A DNA stretch of 64,000 nucleotides, taken from Pantoea piersonii. GTDB taxonomy: Bacteria; Pseudomonadota; Gammaproteobacteria; Enterobacterales; Enterobacteriaceae. The DNA is taken from assembly GCF_003612015.1 (NCBI RefSeq), contig NZ_RARB01000011.1:1-64000 (forward strand), given 5' to 3'. The notes under the pieces were generated by a model. The model did no database searches, had not been told where the DNA came from, and was given only the letters and a program-made list of their open reading frames with translations. Below, piece by piece: positions 53,214 through 61,695 of the stretch. The stretch's first letter is position 1; every line of letters starts with the position of its first letter. The position numbers were made by a program, and so were the translations under genes.

Positions 53214-54818
53214 TTATTTTCTCGATGTCGAAGAGGCAGGTTGAATCAGGGTTTGTGGCGGCCAGACGCGCTTCGGCAGCCAGGCAGTCAGCAGCAGCAG
53301 CAGCGCGGCGAACGCAATCAGCATCAGCCAGCTGTCGCTCAGGCCGAGCACCGTAGCCTGATGCCTGACCAGGGTGGCGAAGCCGCTGAGATTCTCGCTG
53401 CTGCTGACGCTGCCATCCATCAGCAGCGGGTGGCTGGCGTCTGCGTCTGAGCTGTTCGTCGCGCTCATCAGCCAGGGGCGGCTGGCGGCCTGGTCCAGCA
53501 AAACGTTGGAGTGGATCTTCTCCCGGTGGCTGAGAAAAACCTCTACCAGCACCGAGGCCGCCACGCTGGAGAAGCCGCGCACGGTATTAAACATCGCCGA
53601 GGCGAAGGGCCCTTCCGGCGGCGCAACCACGCTGGTGGCGCTCATCAGAATCGGCAGGATCACCATCGGCTGTCCAAACGCCTGTAAAATTTGCAGCGTC
53701 CAGAAGTTCTGACGCGCCCAGTCGCTGGTGATCTGCGAGCCGAGCAGGCAGGCGGTAATCAGCAGCGCGACGCCCGCCGCCAGCACCCAGCGGCAGTCGA
53801 TCCAGCGAATATTGAGCAGCGCGGCAACCAGCGGCGCGATCAGCAGCTGCGGCAGGCCGACGGTTAGCGCCAGCGGCGCGAACTGCAGGGTGCGGAACCC
53901 CTCTACCTGACCGAAATAGGCGGAAGGGAGCGCCGAGCCGGAAAGCGAGACGACCAGCACGGTGGCCAGCGCCAGCAGGCCGTGGGTCAGATTGCGGCGC
54001 GACAGCATCTGCAGCCGGAACAGCGGCAGCGGATGAAACCACTCGTTAATCAGAAACACCAGCAGTAGCGGCAGGGCGGCCAGCAGCATGGCGGCGATCA
54101 GCGGCGAGTCAAACCAGTCCAGACGTTCACCCTGCGTCAGTGCCAGCACCAGCAGCGCCATGCCGCTGCATCCGGTAAGCATGCCGAACAGATCGATCTG
54201 CTTAAAGCGCTCCAGGCGCAGCGGATCCTGCGGCAGACCCCAGCCGAACAGCAGCATGGCGATCAGCATCAGCGGCACCACCTGCCAGAACACAAACATC
54301 CAGCTGACGTCGTCCGTCCAGAACGCCGCCAGCGAGGCGGCCATATTGGGGCCGAAGGTGGCCGTAAGCGCATAGCCGCCCAGCCCGTAAAGTTTAAGCG
54401 GCGGCGGCAGGAAGCGCAGCGCGACGGTCATCAGCATCGGCGGCAACGCGCCGCCGAACAGCCCCTGCAGAACGCGCAGGACGATAAAGCTGCCGGGCGA
54501 GGGCGCCAGCGGCAGCAGAATGCCGCACAGCAGAAAGCCGGTTGAAACCGTCAGCGAAAAGCGGCGCAGTGAGAAGGTGACGGCGAACCAGGGCGCGATC
54601 ATCATTGCTGCCACTTCGGCGGCCTGATAAGAGGAGACGATCCAGCTACCCTGGTCATAACTGACGCCGATGGCCGCGCGGATATCAGCCAGCGCGATAT
54701 CGGTCACGCGGTCATTCAGACCTGATGTCAGGGCAGCGATAAGCACGCCGATCAGCCCCAGGGCGAGGCGAAGCGTAAAAGGGTGCGGCGTCGGCGCAGC
54801 GGCAGGCTGAGCGGTCAT
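53214..54818 (-). CDS. DHA2-family MFS drug exporter (EmrB-like)
   Basis: A 534-residue major facilitator protein with about 14 membrane segments, DHA2 (EmrB/QacA) type. It has the motif-A-like loops and the antiporter motif region VLQGLFGGALPPMLM near 105. It probably expels a toxic organic compound together with the HlyD protein downstream. Start 54818 is chosen over 54980 because the longer N-terminus covers the divergent promoter region. It is divergent from an IclR gene with two operator-like repeats between them. Confidence 0.87.
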   Translation of the reverse strand: MTAQPAAAPTPHPFTLRLALGLIGVLIAALTSGLNDRVTDIALADIRAAIGVSYDQGSWIVSSYQAAEVAAMMIAPWFAVTFSLRRFSLTVSTGFLLCGILLPLAPSPGSFIVLRVLQGLFGGALPPMLMTVALRFLPPPLKLYGLGGYALTATFGPNMAASLAAFWTDDVSWMFVFWQVVPLMLIAMLLFGWGLPQDPLRLERFKQIDLFGMLTGCSGMALLVLALTQGERLDWFDSPLIAAMLLAALPLLLVFLINEWFHPLPLFRLQMLSRRNLTHGLLALATVLVVSLSGSALPSAYFGQVEGFRTLQFAPLALTVGLPQLLIAPLVAALLNIRWIDCRWVLAAGVALLITACLLGSQITSDWARQNFWTLQILQAFGQPMVILPILMSATSVVAPPEGPFASAMFNTVRGFSSVAASVLVEVFLSHREKIHSNVLLDQAASRPWLMSATNSSDADASHPLLMDGSVSSSENLSGFATLVRHQATVLGLSDSWLMLIAFAALLLLLTAWLPKRVWPPQTLIQPASSTSRK

Positions 54819-54845
54819 AGCAGGCTTCTCGTTATTATGATGCAG

Positions 54846-54864
54846 TGTATTGCGATGTGATACA
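54846..54864. promoter_or_regulatory. Operator-like repeat 1 for the IclR regulator
   Basis: TGTATTGCGATGTGATACA, with perfect ends TGTAT/ATACA. It is 17/19 identical to repeat 2, 45 bp away. Confidence 0.7.
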
Positions 54865-54890
54865 GGGCGCGATCTTACATTCCGATATGC

Positions 54891-54909
54891 TGTATTGCAA
54901 TGTGGTACA
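54891..54909. promoter_or_regulatory. Operator-like repeat 2 for the IclR regulator
   Basis: TGTATTGCAATGTGGTACA, second copy of the 19-bp element, close to the IclR promoter side. IclR proteins often bind such paired sites as tetramers. Confidence 0.7.
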
Positions 54910-54964
54910 TGCTGTAAATTGTGCCTTTTTCGCGGTAGAGTAAGGCAGCTGAAAAGGACGACCC

Positions 54965-55750
54965 ATGGCAAAACTTCCATCCAGCCGCGAAGATGAAAAA
55001 TCGGGCGGTATTCAGGTCATCGCGCGCGCGGCAAAAATCCTCAACGCGCTGGGAGAGCATCCCGGCGGCATGAGTCTTGGCGAAATCGCGCAGGCGGTGG
55101 ATCTGCCGCGCTCTACGGTGCAGCGCATCATCGCCGCGCTCGACAGCGCCCAGCTGGTGCGCAGCAGCGGCGCGGGCGGCTTGCGCCTTGGCCCGGCGCT
55201 GCTGAAACTTATCTCAAGCGTTCATACTGACGTCGTTGATCTGGTGCGGCCCAAGCTGGAAGCGCTGTGCGCGGCGACCAATGAAACGGTCTCGCTGTCG
55301 CGCGCCAGCGGCACCCAACTGACTATCATTCACTATGTGGTGGCGTCGCGCGAATTACGCGTGGTGCCGCGCATGGGGCTGAACCTGCCGCTTTACAGCA
55401 CTTCGGGCGGCCGCGCACTGCTGGCGCTGGAGTGCGACGACGACGTACGCGTAATGGTGGGTGAAGCCTGGCGCGAGCTGACGGATAAAACCGTAAAAAC
55501 GCTGCCGCAGCTGCTGACGCTTATTAATGAGGTGCGTAAAACCGGCATCTCTTACGATCGCGGCGAAACGCTTGAAGGCATCTCCACTATGGCGGTGGCG
55601 CTGGATACGCTGTTTGGCCGTTTTTCTGTCTCTCTGCTGGTGCCGACGGCGCGTTTTCAGAAAAATGAAGAGGCTTACCGTGAAGAGATGCTCAAATGCA
55701 AAGAGGCGCTGATACGCGAAATCGGCAAAATCGCCGCTGTTGAAGGATAA
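54965..55750 (+). CDS. IclR-family transcriptional regulator
   Basis: A 261-residue IclR regulator. The winged helix (about 15-75) has LGEIAQAVDLPRSTVQRIIAAL, and the effector domain (about 85-255) has the family block LNLPLYSTSGGRALLA and ISYDRGETLEGISTMAVALD. It likely controls the divergent MFS-HlyD pair and itself through the two 19-bp repeats between them. It begins an operon with a universal stress protein (6-bp gap) and an unknown membrane gene. The effector is unknown. Confidence 0.9.
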   Translation: MAKLPSSREDEKSGGIQVIARAAKILNALGEHPGGMSLGEIAQAVDLPRSTVQRIIAALDSAQLVRSSGAGGLRLGPALLKLISSVHTDVVDLVRPKLEALCAATNETVSLSRASGTQLTIIHYVVASRELRVVPRMGLNLPLYSTSGGRALLALECDDDVRVMVGEAWRELTDKTVKTLPQLLTLINEVRKTGISYDRGETLEGISTMAVALDTLFGRFSVSLLVPTARFQKNEEAYREEMLKCKEALIREIGKIAAVEG

Positions 55751-55756
55751 ACTCTG

Positions 55757-56209
55757 ATGAAAACACTGCTGATGGCTGTTGATAATTCGCCGGTCGCCGA
55801 GAAGGTGATCGCGACGGCGATAGAAGAGGCGCTGGCGCACAAAGCGCAGGTTGTGGTGCTGTGCTGTGTCGATCCTGCTTACTCCTCTTGCAACCAGCCG
55901 ATAGATATCACCGCCGGAGAAGATCCGGAAGATTTCGCCGTGGCGCAGGATGAGCAGAATACCGCCGAGCTGGTGGTGCGCCATGCGCTGGCGCCGCTGC
56001 TGCGCGCCGGCGTCGACGCGCGCGGGCTGATTGTCGCCGGCGAAGCGGCGGATACTATCGTCGCCCAGTCGCAGCAGCTTGATGCGCAGATGATCATCAT
56101 GGGACGCCGTCATCTCTCCTCTTTTAATCGACTGTTAAAAGGATCGGTAAGCGCGGCGGTTATCGAGCGCGCCCACTGTCCGGTATTAATCGACGTTCGT
56201 AAGGATTGA
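55757..56209 (+). CDS. Universal stress protein (UspA family)
   Basis: A 150-residue Usp-fold protein starting MKTLLMAVDNSPVAEKV and ending MGRRHLSSFNRLLKGSVSAAVIERAHCPVLID. The GxxG-9-G(S/T) ATP-binding motif is visible as GRRHLSSFNRLLKGSVS, so nucleotide binding is probable. It lies between the IclR gene and a membrane gene; no specific role is known. Confidence 0.88.
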   Translation: MKTLLMAVDNSPVAEKVIATAIEEALAHKAQVVVLCCVDPAYSSCNQPIDITAGEDPEDFAVAQDEQNTAELVVRHALAPLLRAGVDARGLIVAGEAADTIVAQSQQLDAQMIIMGRRHLSSFNRLLKGSVSAAVIERAHCPVLIDVRKD

Positions 56210-56219
56210 GCAACTTCGC

Positions 56220-57023
56220 ATGACCTCGCTGTGGATCGTCACGCTGGCAGCCTTTGCGCTGCTGGCGCTTATCATCGTTGTCCTGATAAAAACCACCCGG
56301 CTGCGTGCCTGGCAGGGCGTCGTGCTTTTCCTGCTGCCGCTTTTGCTGGCGAATCTGCTCTGGTTTAGCTGGCTGAAGCCGCAGCAGCAGCGCGCCGCAC
56401 AGCGGCAGGCGGCGATAGATTACCTGGCGCAAACGCCGGGCTATCGCGTACTGCAAACCCAGGAGCCTGCGCTGTGGCAGCTGCTGGTGCAGGAGCTACA
56501 GCACAAGCTGCGCCTCGGAGAATCACCGCAGCAGGCGACGGGCGAGCTGCGCGGCTGGCTGGCCGATATCATTAACCAGCGTCTGATGCGCGCCCCGGAC
56601 GGGGCCGTGGTCAGCTATATTCGCGTCTCGGTAAATGAGATGCAGGCGCTGGGCCGCCACGATCCGCAGCTCTGCTTTCGTTTTCTCTATCCGCAGGTCA
56701 GCGGCGGAATCAACCTGGTGAAGACGCTGCCGCCTGCGCTTAACGCTCAGGACGCAGCGGCGACGGAGCAGCTGTTGCTGGCCAGCCGCGGCGCGGATTT
56801 GCCCGTGGATCAGCCGCAGGCGCAGCAGGATTTGCAGCGTATCGTGGCGACGCTCTATAAAAAATGGGGCGACAAGCTGCAGCAGCTCAATATGCCCGCC
56901 GATACGGCGGTCGATCGTTCGTCTATGTGCGCGATGTCGATCGATCTCTACAGCGCTATTCTCGCATTGCCGGACAAACGCGCCGCGAATCTGTTGCGTA
57001 GAATGGTGGCTCTCTCTGGCTGA
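56220..57023 (+). CDS. Uncharacterised two-helix membrane protein
   Basis: A 267-residue protein I do not recognise. It has two N-terminal membrane helices (about 4-24 and 33-53, LRAWQGVVLFLLPLLLANLLWFSW shortened in the middle by a basic turn) and a soluble C-terminal region (about 60-265) with mixed helices and QQQ-rich stretches. The ATG follows the usp stop by 10 bp, so it is likely translated with iclR and usp. Nothing in the sequence indicates an enzyme or DNA binding. Confidence 0.75.
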   Translation: MTSLWIVTLAAFALLALIIVVLIKTTRLRAWQGVVLFLLPLLLANLLWFSWLKPQQQRAAQRQAAIDYLAQTPGYRVLQTQEPALWQLLVQELQHKLRLGESPQQATGELRGWLADIINQRLMRAPDGAVVSYIRVSVNEMQALGRHDPQLCFRFLYPQVSGGINLVKTLPPALNAQDAAATEQLLLASRGADLPVDQPQAQQDLQRIVATLYKKWGDKLQQLNMPADTAVDRSSMCAMSIDLYSAILALPDKRAANLLRRMVALSG

Positions 57024-57029
57024 GGGGCG

Positions 57030-57056
57030 AAAAAAAGCCCGCTCAGCGCGGGCCTA
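57030..57056 (+). terminator. Terminator after the iclR-usp operon
   Basis: GCCCGCTCAGCGCGGGC hairpin flanked by A and T residues, 10 bp beyond the last stop. Confidence 0.6.
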
Positions 57057-57271
57057 AAATCAATCTGAATGTCTTCTTGAGTATCACCTGGTGTGGTGCA
57101 GACGCTGTTTTGTCTGAATGCATCATCGCACGCTTTGATTGATAGTAATAACCGTTTGGTTGTATCAATTTAATCGGTAGAAACTTAGAAAAATAATTTA
57201 TGTTGGGCAGTTTTCCGATAGCCGACGTAAGCGACGCGGCTTAAACTGCGGCAGCAATGTGAGGAAGAAAG
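57057..57271. other. Intergenic region before the 93-residue lipoprotein
   Basis: About 215 bp, AT-rich at 57130-57210, with no gene. It is the likely promoter region of the downstream lipoprotein. No known operator is recognised. Confidence 0.5.
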
Positions 57272-57553
57272 ATGAAATCTATTATCGCCAGCGCGATAGC
57301 GCTGTTATTGCTGACCGGCTGTAGCGTCAGCAAGCCGGGAGGTTTTGAACGCGTCGATGAAGATCCAAGCGCAAATACCGTACAGTACCGTTACGATCCG
57401 CAAAAATTAAACAAAGATGCGATGGAGCTGGATCTGGCGGATTATTGCAGCAGGAAAGGATTTGATAAAGTTGAGGCGCTGACGCCAAAAGACAGTCATA
57501 TTCCGGGGCTGAAAACCAGTTGGTTCCAGTGTAACTACGCAATAAAAAGCTAA
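57272..57553 (+). CDS. Hypothetical small lipoprotein
   Basis: A 93-residue protein. The first 18 residues form a lipoprotein signal with lipobox LLTGC; the mature part is short, polar and has two cysteines (DYCSRKG and FQCNYAI), which may pair. I do not recognise the family. GAGGAA precedes the ATG. The presence of Ser after the lipid-linked Cys suggests the outer membrane. Confidence 0.8.
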   Translation: MKSIIASAIALLLLTGCSVSKPGGFERVDEDPSANTVQYRYDPQKLNKDAMELDLADYCSRKGFDKVEALTPKDSHIPGLKTSWFQCNYAIKS

Positions 57554-57625
57554 ACGATAAAATAATGAAATGGGCGGGTAATATCCCGCCCTTTTTTTAT
57601 TTTTTGCTGTGTGAAATCTTTGCCC

Positions 57626-57754
57626 TTAGCGGTAATGGTGCCAGCCATGACCGCCGCCGTGGTGCCAGCCGCCGCCATGTCCTCTGTCGATAATACATCC
57701 GCTCAGCATAGAGATAACGGCAAAAACGGTTGCAACTTTAACGATTTTTTTCAC
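57626..57754 (-). CDS. Micro-lipoprotein with His/Gly/Trp-rich tail
   Basis: A 42-residue product: V/M-KKIVKVATVFAVISMLSGC, then a tail IIDRGHGGGWHHGGGHGWHHYR. The lipobox LSGC follows a typical lysine-rich signal. GTG at 57754 has a strong GAGGAG site 9 nt upstream. The tail is made of Gly, His and Trp, as in metal-binding micropeptides. It is too short for most gene finders. It faces the 93-residue lipoprotein gene; a related gene is not in the window. Confidence 0.7.
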   Translation of the reverse strand: MKKIVKVATVFAVISMLSGCIIDRGHGGGWHHGGGHGWHHYR

Positions 57755-57826
57755 AGGAAGCTCTCCTCTTTTCCGATAGGTATGACATTACGCCGGAATA
57801 GTGGAGTGATGATGCAGCGAATGTAG

Positions 57827-58017
57827 AGTTATTTAGAGAGATATTTCAGAATATTTCATTAACAGCAGTAGGCCGAGACGCTTTAAATAAGCCTATCGGA
57901 ACAGGCTGAATAAAAAAGATTATCGGCAAGATAATTCTGAAAAGCAAGCGCGACCTTCCCACCCGGAGTATCGAATTCAGGCTAAAGTATGTTGATGCCA
58001 AATAAAAAGGAACAATT
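57827..58017. other. AT-rich gap before the SMP-30 gene
   Basis: About 190 bp, AT-rich, no gene seen. It should contain the promoters of the SMP-30 gene (plus strand) and of the micro-lipoprotein gene. Confidence 0.45.
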
Positions 58018-58893
58018 ATGGAGCGCGAAGTAAAAAATGTACTGGCGTTGCAGGCGGAGCTGGGGGAGTGCCCCACCTGGTCGACGCGCGAACAGGTGTT
58101 GTGGTGCGTTGATATTCTGGCGCCCGCGATTCACCGCTTCGATCCGCGCAGCGGCGCGCTGGAGAGCTTTCCGCAGCAGGAAGAGGTCGGCTGTATCGGC
58201 CTGCGCGAACAGGGCGGGCTGATCGCCGCGTTGCGCAGCGGTGTCTGGCTGCTGGACGAGCAGGGCAGGCCGCAGCGTAAGATTGCGGATAACCCTGGCG
58301 AGGCGGCGAAAAGCCGCTTCAACGACGGGCGCGTCGATCCCTGGGGCAATTTCTGGTGCGGCAGCCTGTGGGAGCCGCAGGACAAGGATGGCGCGCTGCT
58401 CTGCCGCGTGACGCCGTCGCTGCAGCTGGAGGTCAAAGCGCGCGATATCAAAATCTCCAACGGCATTGCCTTTTCGCCCGACCGCCGCTGGATGTACCAC
58501 AGCGATACGCCGAACGAAGTGCTCTACCGCTATCCGCTGGATGAAAACGGTGAGCCGGGCGCGCGGGAGCTTTTCCGTCAGTTTGACGCCGACGGCGGTT
58601 TGCCGGACGGCGCGGCAGTCGACAGCGAAGGTTTTTACTGGTCTGCACAGTTCGATGGCGGACGCATCGTGCGTATCGATCCCGTCAGCGCGCAGATTGT
58701 GGATGAGATTGCTTTGCCGGTGCGCTGGCCGACGATGGTCGCCTTTGGCGGCGCTGACCTGAAGACGCTCTATATCACCAGCTCGCGTGAGGATCGCACT
58801 GCCGAGGAGCTGGCGCGCTATCCGCAGTCGGGAGATATTTTCGCGGTAGAGGTTGAGGTTGCGGGCATCGCGGAGCCGCTGTTTCCGGGATAA
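58018..58893 (+). CDS. SMP-30/gluconolactonase family protein
   Basis: A 291-residue six-bladed beta-propeller. The metal-binding residues are present: Glu in LGECPTW (near 18), Asn in RFNDGRVDPWGNFW (near 102), Asn in ISNGIAFSPD (near 150) and Asp in LPDGAAVDSEG (near 200). Such enzymes open sugar lactones such as gluconolactone or arabinolactone. The substrate is unknown; no sugar pathway gene is adjacent. AAGGAA lies before the ATG. Confidence 0.88.
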   Translation: MEREVKNVLALQAELGECPTWSTREQVLWCVDILAPAIHRFDPRSGALESFPQQEEVGCIGLREQGGLIAALRSGVWLLDEQGRPQRKIADNPGEAAKSRFNDGRVDPWGNFWCGSLWEPQDKDGALLCRVTPSLQLEVKARDIKISNGIAFSPDRRWMYHSDTPNEVLYRYPLDENGEPGARELFRQFDADGGLPDGAAVDSEGFYWSAQFDGGRIVRIDPVSAQIVDEIALPVRWPTMVAFGGADLKTLYITSSREDRTAEELARYPQSGDIFAVEVEVAGIAEPLFPG

Positions 58894-58947
58894 CGCGCAG
58901 CGACTGTGATTCACCGGGCGGACGGGTCGGCCCATCGTAAAGAGACA

Positions 58948-58983
58948 AAAGCGGCCCGCGCCATCCCTGGCGCGGGCCGCTTT
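58948..58983 (+). terminator. Bidirectional terminator between SMP-30 gene and yhjX
   Basis: AAAGCGGCCCGCGCCA-TCCC-TGGCGCGGGCCGCTTT, a perfect 16-bp stem between two convergent genes. Confidence 0.85.
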
Positions 58984-59027
58984 GCACGTCTGGGCTTTGC
59001 ACCCTGCGCTTCAGCCCGGCATTAACG

Positions 59028-60248
59028 TCAACTGCGCTGCAGCACCTGTTCGGTCAGCGGTTCGCGCTGCGGTAGCCGGATCATCAGCGACAGCAGCAGC
59101 GATATCACCAGCAGCGTCATAATCAGGCTAAAGGTGACGGTAAAACCGCCGAACAGCGAGGCGATGAGCGAACCGAGCACGCTGCCGATGCCAAAGCCCA
59201 GGTAGAGCAGTCCGTAGTTTTTGGTCAGATTATTGAGGCCGAAGAAATCGCTTACCAGCGACGGAAAGACGGTAATGGTGCCGCCGAAGCTGAAGGCGAC
59301 GCAGGCCAGCGAAACAAAAAAGGTGGTCTCATTCATGCGGGTAAACAGCAGAATGGCCATTCCCGCCAGCGAAATAACCTGCGCCAGAGAGATAACCCGA
59401 ATCCGCGCCATCTTATCGGACAGAACGCCAAGCACCAGACGTCCACTCAGATTGGCGATGGCGATCGCCGTTACCGCGTTGGCTGCGGTTTGCGCGCTAA
59501 GATGCACCAGCCCTTCACCGATATCTTTCGCGACGCCAATAACATAGAGACCGCTCATGCAGGCGGTTAAAAACATCAGCGCCAGCATCCAGTACTGCGG
59601 CAGGCGCACCGCCTGAGCCAGCGTATAGTCGCGCGCCTGCCGGGCGGCGTGATCCGCTGCGCGCTGAACAGGCGCATCGCGCATCAGCAGCGCGCCCAGA
59701 ATAATCATGCTCATCGCCGCCAGGCCCCAGATAATAAAGGTCTGCTCCAGACCGACCGCGCTCAGCAGCGCGCCACAGATAAATTTAAAACCCAGGCTGC
59801 CCAGCCCGTAAGCGCCGATAGCGCAGGCGGAGATCACCCCTTTACGCTCGGGGAACCACTTCACGCAGTTCGACAGCGTCATTAAATAGCCAGCGCCATC
59901 GGCTAACCCGACCATTACGCCTGCGCTGAGATAGAGCATCATCAGGTTATCGGCATGGGCGGTCAGCCAGAAACCGGCTGCCATCAGGACGCCCGCGCCG
60001 ATAGCGACCCGACGCACCCCGAAACGTTCCTGTAGTTTGCCCGCCAGCGACGAGGCCACCGCCAGCCCGAGGCTAAGCAGCCCGAAAGAGAAGGCGACCT
60101 GACTGACTGACGCGTCGAGTTTTGATGCCAGCTGACCGTTAAACAGGCTCCATGTATAGACTGAGCCCAGCGCGAACTGGGTGATGACCGTGCCGACCAG
60201 GGTCAGCCACCGGGTACGTTGATAAGAGGATGCTGTTGTCTGCTTCAT
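59028..60248 (-). CDS. yhjX: YhjX, pyruvate-induced MFS transporter (OxlT family)
   Basis: A 406-residue MFS protein with about 12 membrane segments. It matches E. coli YhjX strongly: YQRTRWLTLVGTVITQFALG, LVGLADGAGYLMTLSNCVKW, FLTACMSGLYVIGVAKDI and GTITVFPSLVSDFFGLNNL. YhjX is induced by the YpdA/YpdB system in response to pyruvate; its substrate is not settled. YpdA/YpdB are encoded 10 kb away in this window, and a YpdB-type repeat pair lies about 98 bp upstream. The start has a GGGAGAG site. Confidence 0.92.
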   Translation of the reverse strand: MKQTTASSYQRTRWLTLVGTVITQFALGSVYTWSLFNGQLASKLDASVSQVAFSFGLLSLGLAVASSLAGKLQERFGVRRVAIGAGVLMAAGFWLTAHADNLMMLYLSAGVMVGLADGAGYLMTLSNCVKWFPERKGVISACAIGAYGLGSLGFKFICGALLSAVGLEQTFIIWGLAAMSMIILGALLMRDAPVQRAADHAARQARDYTLAQAVRLPQYWMLALMFLTACMSGLYVIGVAKDIGEGLVHLSAQTAANAVTAIAIANLSGRLVLGVLSDKMARIRVISLAQVISLAGMAILLFTRMNETTFFVSLACVAFSFGGTITVFPSLVSDFFGLNNLTKNYGLLYLGFGIGSVLGSLIASLFGGFTVTFSLIMTLLVISLLLSLMIRLPQREPLTEQVLQRS

Positions 60249-60346
60249 AATTTTTCTCTCCCGTCTGGGAATCTGGAAACTAACGCCAGAGTAGGGCGAG
60301 GCTACGCGCGCGCGTAAAAAAAGGCATGAATGGAGGGAAACGCGTC

Positions 60347-60377
60347 ATGAAATGCCGCTTTCAGGGCATGAACTGCA
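60347..60377 (-). promoter_or_regulatory. YpdB-type tandem binding motif upstream of yhjX
   Basis: On the minus strand TGCAGTTCAT, an 11-bp spacer, then GGCATTTCAT. The known E. coli YpdB target is two GGCATTTCAT repeats separated by 11 bp in the yhjX promoter. The proximal repeat is perfect and the distal one matches at 8 of 10 positions. Confidence 0.82.
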
Positions 60378-60523
60378 GAGATTGCGCTTCGCTAAGGTAT
60401 GACTAATGCGCCAACCTGATAATCATTGGTTACCTGACGTAAGCAGATGTGTCTCTCGACAGGTTTCAGCAGCAGAGTGGCAGAATATTTGCCAGGCTTA
60501 AAGCTCACTTAACAGGAGGAAAT

Positions 60524-60760
60524 ATGAAAGACCGAGCATATGAATCCCTTAGCTGTGAGGATGAGGTCCGCTGCATTATCGGTCAGGCAGTGATTGAGCT
60601 CAGCGATGAGCAGCAGCCTGTGACCAAATCCACACTGGCTTTGAAACTGCTCTCCATGGCCGACCAGGATAATGACGATGAGCGCGTGTTACTTTACTGG
60701 ATAGCGCGTAAGGCGATTAATCGGCCCCATCAACTGACACCTGTGCAGCGCCGGGCATGA
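60524..60760 (+). CDS. YmgB/AriR-like biofilm regulator family protein
   Basis: A 78-residue acidic helical protein. It has a short conserved core IIGQAVIELSDEQQPVTKSTLALKLLSMAD similar to YmgB/AriR proteins that affect biofilm formation and acid resistance in E. coli. The N-terminus MKDRAYESL starts at 60524 behind AGGAGG; an in-frame start at 60449 adds 25 residues without support. The family match is moderate, and the DNA- or protein-binding role is not visible. Confidence 0.65.
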   Translation: MKDRAYESLSCEDEVRCIIGQAVIELSDEQQPVTKSTLALKLLSMADQDNDDERVLLYWIARKAINRPHQLTPVQRRA

Positions 60761-60795
60761 CGCTAAGCGGGGCGGGCAGCAGCCCGCTCTTCGCT

Positions 60796-61695
60796 TCACG
60801 CAGGGACGCGCGTTCGCCGCGCTGGAAACCGCGCAAACATGACCAGATTGCCCGCCAGAATCATCGCTAATCCCACAAATCCCTCCAGCTGCCACTGATA
60901 TCCTTCATAGATCGTTGAGAGCGTCAGCGCCACCAGCGGAAACAACAGCGTGCTGTAGGCAGCCTGACTGGCACCGATGCGTCCAACCAGGGTGAAGTAG
61001 GCGCCAAAGCCGACGACAGAGCCAAAGATGGCCAGATAGGCGACAGCGCCCATCCATTGCCGGTTCCAGACTGGCTGCAGCGATTCGCCCTGTAATAGCG
61101 TCAGCAACGCCATCATCAGCGCGCCATAGAGCATCGCATAGCTGTTGGTCGTCAGCACATCGAGCTGCAAACGCTGATGGCGCAGGCTGATCATATTGCC
61201 CAGCGAAAATCCCAGCGTACCCAGAGCGCTCAGGCCGACGCCCCATAAAAGCTGCGCAGAGGCTTCGCTGCCGTGTAGATCGTGCCAGAAAAGCGCGACT
61301 ATACCGCCGATGCCGAGCATTGCAGCTGGCAACAGACGCACGGAAGGGCGCTGCCGGAAAAAAAGCCAGCCGTTAAGCGCGTTATAAAGCACCGCCATGG
61401 AGAAGATAACCGACTCCAGACCGCTATTGATCCAGGCCGCCGCGTAATAAAAGCAGAGGAAATTCAGGCCGAAAACGCAGCAGCCCTGCAGCAGACAGAA
61501 GAGGTGATCGCGCGCCGTCAGCGATCGCAAACGCTTAATCGCCTTCAGCGCAGCCAGCATTACCAGCGACGCCACGATAAAACGCCAGAACACCGCCGCG
61601 CCGACGCTGCCGCTGCTTGCCGCCTGCTGGGCGTAAATTGCGATCCAGGTGGTGCCCCAGATAAGCACGACGGAAAGGTATAAACAGAGATTCAT
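60796..61695 (-). CDS. EamA-family (DMT superfamily) transporter
   Basis: A 299-residue inner-membrane exporter with about ten membrane helices in two EamA repeats (about 1-135 and 145-290). Typical segments are LIWGTTWIAIYAQQAASSG, FWRFIVASLVMLAALKAI, and LVGRIGASQAAYSTLLFPLVALTLS. Related proteins export amino acids or metabolites. The start at 61695 is set by AGGAGG; an in-frame start at 61875 covers the divergent promoter. It is divergent from an AraC regulator. Confidence 0.88.
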   Translation of the reverse strand: MNLCLYLSVVLIWGTTWIAIYAQQAASSGSVGAAVFWRFIVASLVMLAALKAIKRLRSLTARDHLFCLLQGCCVFGLNFLCFYYAAAWINSGLESVIFSMAVLYNALNGWLFFRQRPSVRLLPAAMLGIGGIVALFWHDLHGSEASAQLLWGVGLSALGTLGFSLGNMISLRHQRLQLDVLTTNSYAMLYGALMMALLTLLQGESLQPVWNRQWMGAVAYLAIFGSVVGFGAYFTLVGRIGASQAAYSTLLFPLVALTLSTIYEGYQWQLEGFVGLAMILAGNLVMFARFPARRTRVPA

